Origin: Chinchilla lanigera
Taxonomy: Eukaryota; Chordata; Mammalia; Rodentia; Chinchillidae
Direction of reading: 5' to 3'
Length of the DNA: 64,000 nt
NCBI RefSeq assembly: GCF_000276665.1
Contig: NW_004955466.1
Location: 12,155,464 to 12,219,463 of the forward strand
The position numbers and the translations under genes are program-made. This document shows positions 32,380-44,480 of this stretch, piece by piece (positions within the stretch are counted from its first letter, which is position 1; each line of letters opens with the position of its first letter). Under the pieces are notes generated by a model. It was given only the letters and a program-made list of their open reading frames with translations, did not search any database and was not told the origin of the DNA.

Positions 32380-33004
32380 AGTTAATTCTTACTATCTGTG
32401 GTAGGTGAATTCTGTAAAGTCATCTCCAGTGTATTAGCAAATACTGAGCCATTGCTCCCAGGGGAGGTAGCGGGTTAGGTTCTTACAGTCTCTGGACATA
32501 GCACTGTTGTCAGTTGATCAGTACATAACCTGGTTTGACATGTGTTTCTGTTTGAAGATGTCTTACTTGATATGCAGTGTTGATTCACTTCTGAGTACAC
32601 AACCACCAGCATTATAACCCATGCCTGAATGCAAGTTCTCAAACACACCTGTCTTTTCCACAGGGAATGTCACAGCCTTCTTACACTTAGGAGTGGGACA
32701 GAGTATCTCAGTGTTTTTATAACACACACACAGGGACATGCATATGCACACCAACCTCCACAGAAACCTGGCCTTCGATAGCTGTGCAGCCTTTGTTTAT
32801 GTGTGAGAGCCGAAGTGAGGAGGCAGCGTGTGTGCCTCAGCTGGGAAAGGCACAGTAGGCAGTTCTACTTCTCCGCTCCGCACACATCCACACATTAACA
32901 CCACTGCTGGTGTTAATCTTGGGCCTACAGACACGTTTTAGTGAGTAAATAAATTTACATGCGCATTTTGCAAATGAATGAGGCTTGACTATATTCTTAT
33001 CTTT

Positions 33005-33150
33005 TCTTTCTTGAGATAGGGTCTGGCTTTGTAATTTAGGTTGGCCTTTGCCCGGAACTCACTATGTAACTAGGCTGGCCTCGAACTCACTGCCATCCCC
33101 CCTTAATCTCCCGTGCTGGGATCACTGGCATTTGCCACCATGACTGGCAT
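33005..33150 (-). mobile_element. B1 SINE
   Basis: cttgagatagggtctggctt, duplicated aggctggcc, gccaccatgactggc. Confidence 0.87.
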
Positions 33151-33654
33151 CTTGACTATATTCTTACTAGTTTTTCCATGTTACTGCGTTCTGTTGAGTG
33201 AAAAGAAGCTTCCAGGTCTGTGCATTGTTGCCAGAAATTAGCAAAGGAAATGCCTGCAGTTGGAAAACACTGGAGGATTTAAAGGGTTAGTTTTATATTG
33301 ACTGAATACTTTATATCATTTAGAATCGAGAGAGATTCAAGGCTTAATTTTCCATGGGAATAAATTATTTCTTGTTTTATGCATATGGAGAGAGTACTAA
33401 TTGTTTCAAATTCTTTCCAATTAATAGGAATCAAATGGTATAAAATGTGACATATCATTAACTGTAGAGATTGCAGTTAAAAAGAATTTACACTAGGTGG
33501 CTCTCGCAGATCACTTGATACTTGGGAAGAGCTAGTTGTATACTTGTTAGATTATTACAGAATTAAACCCACAATGATGTAGCTTATCCAGTCCTTCCTT
33601 ATATCTGCACCCAGCATATTACTTATGGTACAGTGTAATTTTGGATCATACTTT

Positions 33655-33850
33655 TTTTCTCTTTTAAAATCATTTTTTGCTAGGACTGTGCACATTTGCA
33701 ATACAAAATGAATACATTTATCGTGGGGAGTTGATACATATACCTACAGCACCTTAGTCCTTTTTATTTTCTCTATAACTCCCCTCCCTGCCCTCTCCCA
33801 CCATTCTTAGATCCCCTTCTCATCTGCAAGAGGAGTGTATTTTAATAGTA
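33655..33850 (-). mobile_element. L1 3'-UTR scrap, antisense
   Basis: tgtgcacatttgcaatacaa ... ggggagttgatacatatacc, then a pyrimidine-rich run. Confidence 0.75.
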
Positions 33851-33904
33851 GATATAGTGTATTTAATTTAATTGGAAAAAATAATAAGTAACATAGCTTA
33901 TATA

Positions 33905-34052
33905 GCCAGGCGTGGTTGTATGCCTGTAATCCCAGCACTTGGGAGGCTGAGGCAGCAAGAGCCTCACTCTTTGAGGCCAGCTTTGGCTACATAGTAAATT
34001 TAAGGCTAACCTGTACCACAAAGTGAGATCCTGCATTAAAAAAAAAAAGGTA
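33905..34052 (+). mobile_element. B1 SINE
   Basis: gccaggcgtggttgtatgcc head, duplicated segment, A10 tail. Confidence 0.92.
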
Positions 34053-34189
34053 TAGCAGTATAGCAGAGTGGCTAAAATTTGGGCTTGCAGAATTTCACAC
34101 TGGATTTGAATTCTAACTCTTGTATCTTGGATCAAGAAATTTAATAACTCTGAATTTAAATATCTTCATCTGTCAGGTGGGGATATTAA

Positions 34190-34330
34190 TTATTGGTTGG
34201 TTGTTGCTGTGTAACAAATTACCCCAAAATATAGCAGGTGATGGCGACAAACCTTTATTAGATCTCATGCATCCCAGAGAGTGATGCGTCCCTTGCTGAC
34301 CTGGCTGGGTGTTTCCTGGGGCTCCTCCTG
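34190..34330 (-). mobile_element. Old MaLR-type LTR fragment, antisense
   Basis: gttgctgtgtaacaaattac ... aacctttattagatctc resembles the reversed end of an old MaLR/MLT LTR. The exact boundary and family are uncertain; the GC-rich part may extend to about 34490. Confidence 0.45.
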
Positions 34331-35289
34331 GTTGGCGGGACAGAGGTCCTCTGAACGCCTTGCTGTTCCTGTTCCGAGCTGACTCCTGTGGCTGTGGGCA
34401 GTGGCCTCACTCTGCAGCACGTGGTCTCTCCGAGCATTTCCACCTTGCCTCTGCCCTGCCCCGCCTGTGTTCAGGAAGTGTCCTATTTGCATTCTGCGTT
34501 CCTTATCCTTCTCTCCATTCCTGAGGCTTTTAGGTTCAGTTGAGTAACAAAAAGATGCAGAATCACTTTGAGCAGTTGTCTTGGATACTCTAAAAAATGT
34601 AAGCTGGTACTTTGAGTGAGTTGTGAGGACCCTGGAAGGAACTACTACCAAATACAGCTCTTCATTCACTCAGAAAACTGCATTGAAGGCCTACTGTGTA
34701 TGATGGCATTAGCAGTAAATTAGTCACTAGAGATGCAGAGCGGATAGACATCTGCTGTCAAGGGAGAGGACGAACTGGTGTGGGTGAGCTGGAAGACAGA
34801 CGGAAGTTACAGTAAAGTGTGAGTAGTACAGCACACGCTGCTGTGATGGTGCAGGGAGGACTCAGTTGACATGTGAGGACATGGAGCTCAGAACGGATTC
34901 CCTATGTGAGCTGGTGAAAATCTGAATCTTGAAGGAATTATTCAGATGATGAATTATAAGAACATTCTAGTTTTTTTATTCACTTATTCATTCTAAAGAC
35001 TTTCTGCTTTTTGAATACCTCCTATGCTCTCAGCGTATGTTTGGTGCTAGGAATATGAAACGTAATGAGGCCCTATCCTCAGTGAGTAGAGCTAGTAGAG
35101 GAGAAGGTGAAAATATGCAGTGAATTAACATTGTTCTTGTAAAGAAGTCCATGTAGAGAGGGGGAACAGTCAGTGGAAGCTGGAGAGGGCATTCAGGAAG
35201 GACTTCATTGGTGAGAGGATCCTACTTGGAGTGAGTCCTGAAAGACCAGTGAATGCTTGCTGTGTGGTAAGAGGAGAATATGCAGTGAG

Positions 35290-35715
35290 ACACTGTTGAG
35301 ACAGAATACCCACCCAAAGTTAAATAGGAGAAGGTTTATTTAGCTCACAGTTTGTAGAGGGTTTGGTCCATAATCTGTTGGCTCCAGGGCAGGGTGGCTT
35401 GGCAGGGTGGCTGGTCCCATGGCACGGAGACATGGCAGAGGGGCATCACAGAGGAGAAGAGTTCATGGTGCCCACAAAATGGCAAAAGCAACAAGGGCAG
35501 AAGGGACCAACCTCTTTCTGTCCCTTGTATTATATACAGGCTACCCGCCCAAAGGCAGGTGTAGCACTCACACCTTTAATCGTACCCAGAACAAGGACGG
35601 TTCAATCAGTGGACTGATTTACTAATCACACACCAGCCCCTTCTGAAAAGCCCGTCCCTGCATGACTGCATGAGGCTTTGGAGGGACATCCAGACACAAA
35701 TCATAACCACAGGTG
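35290..35715 (-). mobile_element. MaLR-type LTR, antisense, decayed
   Basis: gacagaatacccacccaaag, gtttatttagctcacagttt, then gacatccagacacaaatcat: the same LTR family as 46788-47154, with diverged ends. Confidence 0.72.
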
Positions 35716-35899
35716 ACAGATTCGAGAAATAGCAAGATGTAAGAACTTGTCAGAGGTTAGGACACAGTGATCCTAAACTCTGGTTGCAGCAGTGAGCAGA
35801 CACCAGGTCATGAAAAATCCTGCGTGATCTATCAAGGAAAGAGTCAGCTTTTTTGAACTGCTATACATTTCTATCTTGTAAAGAGGTTGAATATTGTTT

Positions 35900-36212
35900 A
35901 CTGAAATGGTTGGGACCCAAGTGTTTCAGGTTTTAGTTTTTTTTTTTTTTTAATTTTAGAATACTTGCTTGTATGTCTCATGAGAGACCCAAGTCTGAAC
36001 TCACAGTTCATTTATGTTTCCTGTCTGTCTCATACATATACCGGATATCAGTTGTTCGTGCTGTGTTCAGTACATCTGTGTACTGACTGAAGCTTGTCAC
36101 GTGAGGACAGACCTGAAGACTTCTGCCTGTGGTGTCATGCAGGTGCTCACACGGTTTCAGGCTTTGGATCTCACATTTTTGGATTAGAGATGCTCAAGCT
36201 GTACTTACTATG
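35900..36212 (+). mobile_element. Tigger/MER44-like DNA transposon remnant
   Basis: gttgggacccaagtgtttca near the start and ttttggattagagatgctca at the end match the ends of Tigger-related MER44-type elements. Decayed. Confidence 0.6.
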
Positions 36213-36974
36213 TTTTCATGCCTTTTCCCCCTAATACAAGCTTTATACCTGCAGTCTCCTAGTTTTCTTGCAAGATTTGAATTGTTTAGTATATATTTAT
36301 ATTTATTCTATCTGGAATTTATCTAGTAAATAGCATACACAGAAATCGAATTTGATTCTCTTCCAGATAAATAGCCAGTTGTGTATTAGCCAATTTATAT
36401 ATTAAATTCTCATAGACATAGGGATATTTTTCTGGATTCTTTATTGTAAATATTCAAGATTATTGATCTAAAACATTTATTAGACTGGTTTGACTTTTAA
36501 GAAACATTTTGCTATATCATAGGGAAAATCTCCTCCCTTTTTTTTCATTGTCATACTTGGTAATTCTCAGACAGTTTTTTCATATAAACTCAAAATTCAG
36601 TCCAAGTAAAGATCACTCAAATTGGAATTATACTAGTTTATATACTAGAATAATTATATTTGTTCATATCTTATTCTAAAATTTTTCAAATTTGTTTAAA
36701 ATATTTCAGTAATTTTTGCCTTTCAAGAAGAATTCATATTTTTCTTCGTATGAGTTCTATGCCTTTCTTAATAATTGTAATATTTTAGTTTTGATTTCCA
36801 TAGTAGATTTGCCACATTTCCACTTGCTTATTGCTATGATAAGGAGAAAAAATAGTCCTATTTGTTTGTTTATCTTGTATCCAATTATAGAACTGAATTC
36901 TTGTATTAATGCTAACAGAGTTTCTGAAATCTCTTGGAGTTTTTAGATATGTACCTTAGGATCAGTAAAGTGAG

Positions 36975-37115
36975 TTTTTTTGCTTGCCATTATAGGGATT
37001 GAACCTTGGGCCTTCTGCCTGCTAGGCCAATTCTCTGTTGCTGTTACACTGCCAGCCTTGCTTAGCCTCTCAAGTAGCAAGGATTGCACGTGTGTGCCAC
37101 TGCACCTGGCCAGCA
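36975..37115 (-). mobile_element. Decayed SINE (ID plus B1-like end)
   Basis: ttatagggattgaaccttgg ... tagcctctcaagtagcaagg ... gtgccactgcacctggc. Confidence 0.5.
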
Positions 37116-37248
37116 AAAAGAGTTTTTAGAGTCTTTTTCCCCTTCAACAGATGTGCTCGTTCTTCTCTCCTAATTTCCTTGTCAGTCATAGGAAAATTTG
37201 GACAGCTGACAGCGGAATAGAAAAAGGCATATCAGAATGTAAAGGAGT

Positions 37249-37385
37249 AAAAAAAAAAAAAAAAAAAAAAGGGGGGGGGCTGGGGATTTAGCTCAGCGGC
37301 AAAAGCGCCTGCCTGGCAAGCGCAAGGTCGTGAGTTCGGTTCCCAGTACCGGAGAAAAACCAAAAAAAAAATGTAAGGGAGTAAA
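37249..37385 (+). mobile_element. Young ID SINE with 5' A/G tract and target duplication
   Basis: An A22 run and G9 run precede ctggggatttagctcagcgg. The element ends agtaccggagaaaaaccaaa. Near-identical flanks aatgtaaaggagtaaa (37237-37252) and aatgtaagggagtaaa (37370-37385) mark the target site. Confidence 0.92.
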
Positions 37386-37892
37386 TCAAAGTCCTGGAGC
37401 ATTAGTTACTCTAAACTGCCGATATTACCATTATTTAAATTAATCTTATGTTACATGAGATAATCAAGTAGTTCTGGTAAACTATTTTGTATAGATTGAA
37501 TACTAAAGAATTAAAACTCAGTGGATTTATTTTGCTGCATATAACCCCCCTTTAAAGCTAGATCAACATGAAAAATGAGAGTATGATTATATGCTATACC
37601 TAGAAATTGTCAGTTGTGTGATTGCCTTTAAATGTAAAATATCTGTGGTGTCTCTAAAATATTTTATTAAAACAATTTAGCTTACAAGTAACTGGTTTAT
37701 TTCTGTTGGTTAAAATGAGATATATGTTCTGTTCTTCTGTGTTTAAAAGGTAGCCATGAATTCAGAACTACAGAATTTTTAAGAAATATTTTAGGGAGAA
37801 CATGAAATAGAGTTGGAAGTGGGAATTGGAAGATGCAGGTTTTAATTCCTTTGTTCCTTGTACTAGCCTTCTAATTTTTTCCTTTTGTTTTG

Positions 37893-37895
<3 letters not shown>

Positions 37896-37931
<36 letters not shown>
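37896..37931. repeat. (GT)n microsatellite
   Basis: About 18 GT units, followed by an ID-like remnant. Confidence 0.95.
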
Positions 37932-37933
<2 letters not shown>

Positions 37934-38002
37934 TGTGAGATCAAACCTAAGGCCTCACACATGCTAGGCAAATGCTTTACCACTCAGCCATCTCCCCAGT
38001 GT
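37932..38002 (-). mobile_element. ID SINE remnant
   Basis: gagatcaaacctaaggcctc, catgctaggcaaatgcttta, cagccatctccccag. Confidence 0.72.
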
Positions 38003-38662
38003 ACTTTCTGATTTTTAAATATAGTAGTCACCTAACTTCACTGAAGTTCAGTTTTTTCAGTGGAAAACAGTTTATAATACCACCTGACCTAGCTTATAGA
38101 GTGACTGTCAAGTTCAAATTAAATAAGATAGTGTATGTATGTGAAAGTGCTTGGAATAAACATACACAGCAGTGTTACTATTAGATACATAGAAATCTCT
38201 ACTTGTTTTCTTTTTATGGAATTGATTGAGATGCCATTTAGATGAGGAAAGGAAGAGCCTGACAATTGAAGAAAAATATCTACAGAACAGGGCTAAGCAA
38301 TAGCAGCTCTTCCTAGCCAGGAAGTAGCCCTTTTCTTTAAGACTACATTTCAGATAGAAAGTATTATCGTGACTCTTGTGACAGAAAGGCAAGCTGGAGG
38401 ACTGGGCTGTGGTGTGTAGCAAATGCGTGGGAGGGACTGCATGGGGGACTTGGTGATGGAGCTTGACTTAGAGTCTCCCATGGCATGTTCTATGAGCTTT
38501 GGTTTTAATGTCAACAAAGGCTTGATACCAAAGTGTTTTTGGCTAAAGTACACTGCTCTTTCTAGTACAGCAAATGAGAAATATTGGTAGCTTTAGTTAA
38601 TTACTTATTCTTTTTTAGGGTAATCAGTTTATTTTAGTTTCTGCTCACATGTTTGCTGGCAG

Positions 38663-38817
38663 GTGGGATTTATGAAGATTCCTGTGCTAGTCATGGCCCG
38701 ATGAGTTTGGGAGAGTTGGAGTTGCAGACAAATTCCAACACTGTTCTTCCCACAGCCCTGCTGAAGACCCAAGGGAGTGGTGCTTGTTTACTGGAAGCAG
38801 CTGAAGATGTTTTTCAG
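38663..38817 (+). CDS. KIAA0586: TALPID3 window exon 14
   Basis: Acceptor gtttgctggcag|gtg, donor cag|gtacca. Completes Gly, then [20 protein letters not shown] and [10 protein letters not shown]. Follows a 7-kb intron. 2 nt plus 51 codons, phase 0 at the donor. Confidence 0.94.
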
Positions 38818-39071
38818 GTACCAAATTCAGAGCATTTTCACTTTACTAAAATAAGAGTTTTAACAGTATTGCCTTTTCACTGATACACTATCTAAAACAG
38901 TCTTTGGAGTCAGTCAGTCTCAGATCATGCCTCCTTTCTTCACTGACTCAATTCTGAATGTGAATCTTAGCTCAGCCAGTGTACAGCCATGCCCTTGGGA
39001 GAAGGTATATGCAAATAATATCCAGTACAACTAAGACTTGCATCCAGAATATAATGTATAAAGAACTCTCA

Positions 39072-39235
39072 GGGCTGGGCCTGGAGGTGCACACCTGTAA
39101 TCCCAGCATGGTGAGGCTGAGGCAGGAGGATCACCACAAGTTCAAGACCAGCCTGGCCTACATAGTGAGTTCAAGGCCACCCTGAACTACACAGCAAGAC
39201 CTTGTCTCAAAAAACAAAGCAAGACAAAACAAATC
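39072..39235 (+). mobile_element. B1 SINE
   Basis: gggctgggcctggaggtgca head, duplicated segment, AAACAAAGCAAGACAAAAC tail. Confidence 0.92.
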
Positions 39236-39354
39236 CTCATAACTGAATACTGAGAAAACAAACAGTCCAAATAGAAGATGAAAACAGATTTGAACAAATA
39301 CTTCATCCGAGAAGATAGATGAGTGCCAATAAGTACAAGAAGATTCTCAGTTTG

Positions 39355-39450
39355 TCACACCTGCACATGCCGGTAATCCAGCTCAGAGTCCGAGACAGGA
39401 GAATTGCTGTAAGTTGAAGACCTTATCTCAAAAAACAAAACAAAACACCA
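39355..39450 (+). mobile_element. B1 SINE, internally deleted
   Basis: cacacctgcacatgccggta ... agacaggagaattgctgtaa, then tatctcaaaaaacaaaac. Confidence 0.7.
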
Positions 39451-39459
39451 GAAGAAGAT

Positions 39460-40245
39460 TCTCAGCATTGTTAGTCACTAGGAAAATGACAATCAAATCA
39501 TAGTGAGATACTACTGTACATTCATTAGAAACCTAAAATTTAAAAGACTGTCACATCAAGTGCTTGTATTAGCAAGGTGTAGAGCAACTGAACTCTGAGA
39601 CTTGCCACTGGAAATGTAAAATGATCCAACCACTTCGGAAACAGCCTAGCTATTTCTTAAAAATAAAAGACACAACTAACACATTTACTCATGCAGTTTA
39701 TTCCTAATTCCCCAGGAGAAATGCAAACATGTCTACACAGTCATGTATATGAATATTCATAGCAACTTTATATTTGTAGTAGCCAAAAACTGGAAACAAT
39801 GCAAATGCTCTACTGGTGAATGGACAAATCATGTTATATCCTGTAAAATGGAATACTGCTCAGTAATAAAAATGCATGAACGATTGATACAACAACACAG
39901 TTAATTCTTGCAAAAAAGTTGAGTCAAAGAAATTGGACTCCCCTCCCCCCAAATACATATTCTGTGATTCCATTTATATAAAATTCTAGAAAATACAAAC
40001 TAATCTATAGTGACAAAAAGCATTTCAAATCATTGGTGGGGATGATGGGAGACGAAGTGGAGGGGGGAAGAGAAAGTAAATCCAGAGGGGCATGAGAAAA
40101 CTCGGGGTGGATGAATGCATCCCATTACATCACCCTGAGGATGGCGATAGTTCCATATGCACGTGTCAGAACTGAGCAGCTGTACGTTTCAAATGTACAC
40201 AGTTCATTATCTTGTCACTTACATCTCAGTAAAGATTGCTTGCCT
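39460..40245 (+). mobile_element. Old L1 3' end, sense orientation
   Basis: tcactaggaaaatgacaatc, a 'ggaatactgctcagtaataa' block, then 'ttcatttatataaaattcta'-like and a 3' UTR ending tctcagtaaagattg. Pattern of an older mammalian L1M subfamily. Confidence 0.75.
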
Positions 40246-40388
40246 TTAATGGTTGGCCTGTTTTAACTAAAACTTGTAAAGTGGTTCCATAAGAGTGGAT
40301 CTCAAAAAACAATTTTGTTAGATTTCTTTAACTAAGATTTCTTGTTAATTTCTTTAATAATGATAACACACTTATGTACAATGCTAAC

Positions 40389-40516
40389 AGGGGCTGGGGA
40401 TTTAGCTCAGCGGCAAAGTGCCTGCCTGGCAAGCGCAAGGTCATGAGTTTGGTTCCCGGTACCGGAGAAAAACCAAAACCAAAAAAAAAAAAAAAAAATT
40501 AAAAAAAAAAAAAATT
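40389..40516 (+). mobile_element. Young ID SINE with 12-bp target duplication
   Basis: ggggctggggatttagctca ... cccggtaccggagaaaaacc and a two-part A tail, flanked by tacaatgctaac at 40377-40388 and 40517-40528. Confidence 0.95.
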
Positions 40517-40809
40517 TACAATGCTAACTTTGCTAGATCCTAATTTTTTATGTTTTAACTCATTTAATCCTTATGACAACCTAATGAAGTATTTGTTCTT
40601 ATTTTCCCCATTTTGTGAGTGAGGAAATCAACGTTCAGTCACTTGCTCAAGGCCAAAACTAGAGAGTGGCTTAGCCAGCTTTGACTCAGGCCTTGGCTCC
40701 AGGGCCAGCTCATGTTCTCTGCAGCAAGGATGCAAACGAGCGGAGAGGCTCTGAGTCAGCAGTCAGAGCCAGAGACAGCAAACAGATTGCGTCAAGTGTC
40801 CCATCTCTG

Positions 40810-41070
40810 AGATGCTTGGATTTCAGATTTTAAAAGAGCATTTACATATACTTATTCAGATGCTTGGAGATAGGACCCAAGTCCAGACGCAGAGTTTGTT
40901 TCCTGTACACCTTCGACACATAGTCTAAAGGGAATTTTATATATTTAGTGTGCCTATATTTTAGTTGTCACCTGTCACATCAGGTCAAGTGGAGAATTTT
41001 CCAGTACTCAAAAAGTTTGGCATTTTGGAGCATTTCAGAGTTTGTAGCTTTGAAGTAGAGATGTTCAACT
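40810..41070 (+). mobile_element. Tigger/MER44-like DNA transposon remnant
   Basis: atgcttggatttcagatttt, then ttttggagcatttcagagtt and gtagagatgttcaact at the end: same family as 35900-36212. Confidence 0.6.
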
Positions 41071-41531
41071 TGCAGCACCTGTCTTACAAGTACACACTAA
41101 AATAGTATTCCCTTTAGAGACAAACCTATTATGACTAGTAACTACATTTGAAAAGCCAGTTGAGGCTTGTTGTGTGTTAGCTCTGTAACCCAAAGCTTTT
41201 CACGTCCACCTCTCCAAGAAGTGCTGTACCTGTGAGAGCTGGAGATACACCTGTGAGTCCCTGTAGACAGAGGTTTCAGATGTCCTGCTTATATTTGTTG
41301 ATAAGGGTCAAGAACTATTTTTTTAAAAGTTCCCGTTAACGTATATCTGATGGCTACTTTTAGAACTCATTCATAACAAAGCACATAAAATAAGAAAGGA
41401 AAGAAAGAAAATGACTATAGTCATCACAGTTTGTGATGCTGTTGTGAAGAAATTTGTGACTTGTAACCTCTGGGTGCAGTTAATTATAGGCAAGGAAAAA
41501 AGATGATAGTGGCTATGGTAGAGCATGTGTT

Positions 41532-41695
41532 TCTTTTTTTTTTTTTTTCTTTTTCTTTTTTCCAAGACAAGATTCTCACTATACTGCAGGCTGGCCTTGA
41601 ACTCATCTTGTACCCTAGGCTGGCCTTGAACTCACAGTGATCCTCCTGCCTCAGCCTCCCGAGTGCTGGGATTATAGGCCCCACACCCGGTGAGC
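41532..41695 (-). mobile_element. B1 SINE
   Basis: Poly-T, agacaagattctcactatac, duplicated taggctggcc, cacacccgg. Confidence 0.92.
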
Positions 41696-42066
41696 ATTCA
41701 TTTCTTGAATAGCGAATGGAGGATAACAATGCCTTCTCATATACAAGAGAATTAAATTATGTTAGTATATATAAAAGCTCTGAAAATTCCAATGCATTAT
41801 GTAAATTTTCATTTTATACAAAAATGTTATGGAGAGGGACTTATAGCAGAATTGTTTGTATCTAAGTCTATCGCGTATATACATCTAGAATAGTTTGATT
41901 TATAAGTAGGTCTGAATTCTCTAATAAAAGAAATGACTTAAATATTTGAAACTTGTATACATTATAAAATATTTTAAATTTCCTTGTAATCATTTGAAAG
42001 TTTTTCCAATCATTTAAAAAATTGTCATGGTAATTTTAAAAAATTGTATTCCACCAACCATTTATA

Positions 42067-42653
42067 ATTTCTTTTTTTTTTTTTTATTTTAAAGATAAAA
42101 GGAGGGAAACATTAACAGACATACAACATTTTACAACATATCACAAGCACAATACAGACAACACAGAGTTACAAACAAAGTGGTAGGGAATTAACAATGG
42201 TGGTTGTATTACATATTGATATCTTCAAAGTGGCTTCTCATGAAAACAGATATAGACATGCAATACTGGTCAACCAAAGACTCATTGACAGTTTCTTTCA
42301 GCATAGAAATAGAAGACAGAAGAACAACCATGTTAACTATCCTGTATATACATACATACAAAATTTCTCCTTCTTTCCCTTCTCTTTTCCCACATCCCAG
42401 AAGCCCTTTACTCTTCATTGGTTTCCTATCATTTCACAGTGTCTATCATACCTCCGAGTTTAAATTAACTCTTTCAAGTTTTACACTAGTGACACAATGC
42501 GGTGCTTGCACATGTATGTTTGATTTATTTCACTTATGAGTATGGTCTCTAGTTGTGACCATTTAAATATAAAGGCCTCGAGTTTATCTTTCTTTATAGC
42601 TGAGTAATATTCCATTATATAAAAGTACCACAATTTTCTTATCCAATTCTCAT
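42067..42653 (-). mobile_element. L1 insertion, 5'-truncated, with 16-bp target duplication
   Basis: 587 bp of reversed L1 3' end after a poly-T start, flanked by ccaccaaccatttata at 42051-42066 and 42654-42669. A clean target-primed insertion. Confidence 0.93.
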
Positions 42654-42823
42654 CCACCAACCATTTATAGGTAGAACTGCTAATCAATAGCCAGATTACA
42701 AGGCAGTTTGAAAGCAATCATATTATTAAAATTTTATGTAATAATGACAACCACCTGAATAATTTTATTTAATTTTTTAAGCTTAAAAATCAGTAATATG
42801 ACTTTGTGTCTTATATTCTTCAG

Positions 42824-42926
42824 AATCAACAAAACCAAGACCAGAATGTTAAGCAAGTTGAGCACAAGCCAGTACAAAGTCGTTTAATATGTGTACGAAA
42901 TATATCTGATATTTCACCTTCACGAG
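42824..42926 (+). CDS. KIAA0586: TALPID3 window exon 15, last one inside the window
   Basis: Acceptor ttatattcttcag|aat, donor cgag|gtaaga. Reads NQQNQDQNVKQVEHKPVQ, then LICVRNISDISPSR, ending with 1 nt of the next codon. The following intron runs past the window end, so the C-terminal exon(s) are not seen. Confidence 0.9.
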
Positions 42927-43009
42927 GTAAGACTTTTCATAGTAAATAATATAATAGTTTGATACTTGTCCTGGTATTGAACAAATACATAATCAGAATT
43001 TTTTCACAT

Positions 43010-44480
43010 TTTTTATTAGTGCATATTGGTTATACAGATTAATAGGTTTTATTTTGAAAGATTCCTCCATGTACCTAACAAACTTTGATTATTTTAACCC
43101 TTATCACCCTGTTGCCTCATTTTCTCCTCCTAGTTTCATGTTCTGGCGGGATCAGTACTTATATTCCAGTCATATCCATCTCCCGTATTACCTGTCACCC
43201 ACTATTTAAACAATTTCTACTGGTGTCATGTTTGTAGTATATAATTATTACATTCATTGTGTGGAGTTGGTACATGTACATGATACATTGTAATTCTTTT
43301 TTATATACCCTTCCCCTCCATAGCCTGTCCATCTTTTAGTCCATTTTCCTTTTGCAAAAGATCTATCTCCCTGTTTTCTATTATCTATCTTTTATTTTGC
43401 TCTTTAATTAATTTATATTTTGTATTTCTATACAAGAGAAATCATGTAGTATTTAAGCTTGTATGTCTGATTTATTTTAACACTGTGCTCTCAAATTGCA
43501 TCCATTTTCTACATATAACTCAAGTTTATCCTTCTTTATGGCAGAGTTATATTCCACTATGTAGAAATACCACATTTTTTAAATTCGTGTATTGATGAAT
43601 ATATAGACTGCTTCCGAGATTTAGCTATTATGAGTTGTGGTGCTATAAATATGGGTGTGTGTGTATCTCTGTAAATGATGTCTTTAACTCTTTCAGGAAG
43701 ATACCTAGAAGGAGAATAGCTGAATTTAATGGAATTTCTAGTTTTAATTTTTAAGGAAGACCCATACTGATTTCCATAGTGGTTGTACTACTTTATATTC
43801 ATAGGCCAATAATGCAGAAGAATTCATTTTTTTCCCTCAAGCCTCTCCAACATTTCTTATTTGATTTCTTGATGATGGCCATTCTTTCTGGAGTAACATG
43901 GTATCTGTGTTATATGTCTGAGATCAGAGACATGGAACATTTTTTCCTGTATTATTGGCTACTTATAGTTCTGAGAAGTGTTTATTCATTTCAGTTGCCA
44001 GTTTTTTGAGTGGGTCTTTTATTTTGGTGGCTTTAATTTTTTTGAGTTCTTTATATATTCTAGATAGTAGTCCTTTGTCTCAGAAATAACTGGCAAAAAT
44101 TTTTCCCTGTTCTACAGGTTGTCTCTTCACTGTGCTGGTTGTTTCCGTTGCTGTGCAGAAGCTTTTTAATTTCATGTAATTCTGTTTGTTGATTTCTTGT
44201 GCAGTTGAGATTGTGTTCAGAAAGTCCTTGGCTACTATGCCTATGTCTTCAACAGTTTTACCTATTTTATCTCCAGCAGATTGTTTCTACTTTAATATTT
44301 GGATTCTTGATCCATTTTGATTTTAGTTTAGTATATGGGGAGAGATGCCCTTGTTACCTGCCCTTACACCTGTTTGTAATGAGAGTTCTTACTTTTGTGT
44401 ACATTCTCCATTGTCTCATTTTTTTCTCACATTTTTGTTGATTTTGATGAAGAATTTTGTATTTTACAAAGAAACATTTT
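43010..44480 (-). mobile_element. L1 3' end(s), antisense
   Basis: A short reversed 3'-UTR piece (43010-43130) is followed by a longer reversed L1 tail: gtttgtagtatataattatt, tggcagagttatattccac, 'tttttaatttcatgtaattc', and the ORF2-end blocks up to about 44480. Confidence 0.8.

Larger units (their letters stand above)
31662..38662 (+). other. KIAA0586: Intron 13
   Basis: 7001 bp. Scattered B1 and ID elements, an L1 3' scrap (33655-33850), MaLR-type LTR pieces (34190-34330 and 35290-35715), a Tigger/MER44-like remnant (35900-36210), a young + strand ID (37271-37369) and a (GT)n tract. 34680-35285, 36210-36970 and 38005-38662 show nothing recognised. Confidence 0.65.
38818..42823 (+). other. 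KIAA0586: Intron 14
   Basis: 4006 bp. A + strand B1, a sense-strand old L1 3' end (about 39460-40245), a young + strand ID, a Tigger/MER44-like remnant (40810-41070), a reverse B1 and an antisense L1 insertion with 16-bp duplications (42067-42653). Confidence 0.7.

Noticed and set aside
34265..34669. 134-codon open frame in intron 13, - strand
   Set aside because: Overlaps a decayed LTR-like, GC-rich stretch and has no conserved features.
40389..40475. tRNA-Ala gene
   Set aside because: The A- and B-box pattern is that of the ID SINE. A3'-extended body, A tail and target duplications show a retroposon.
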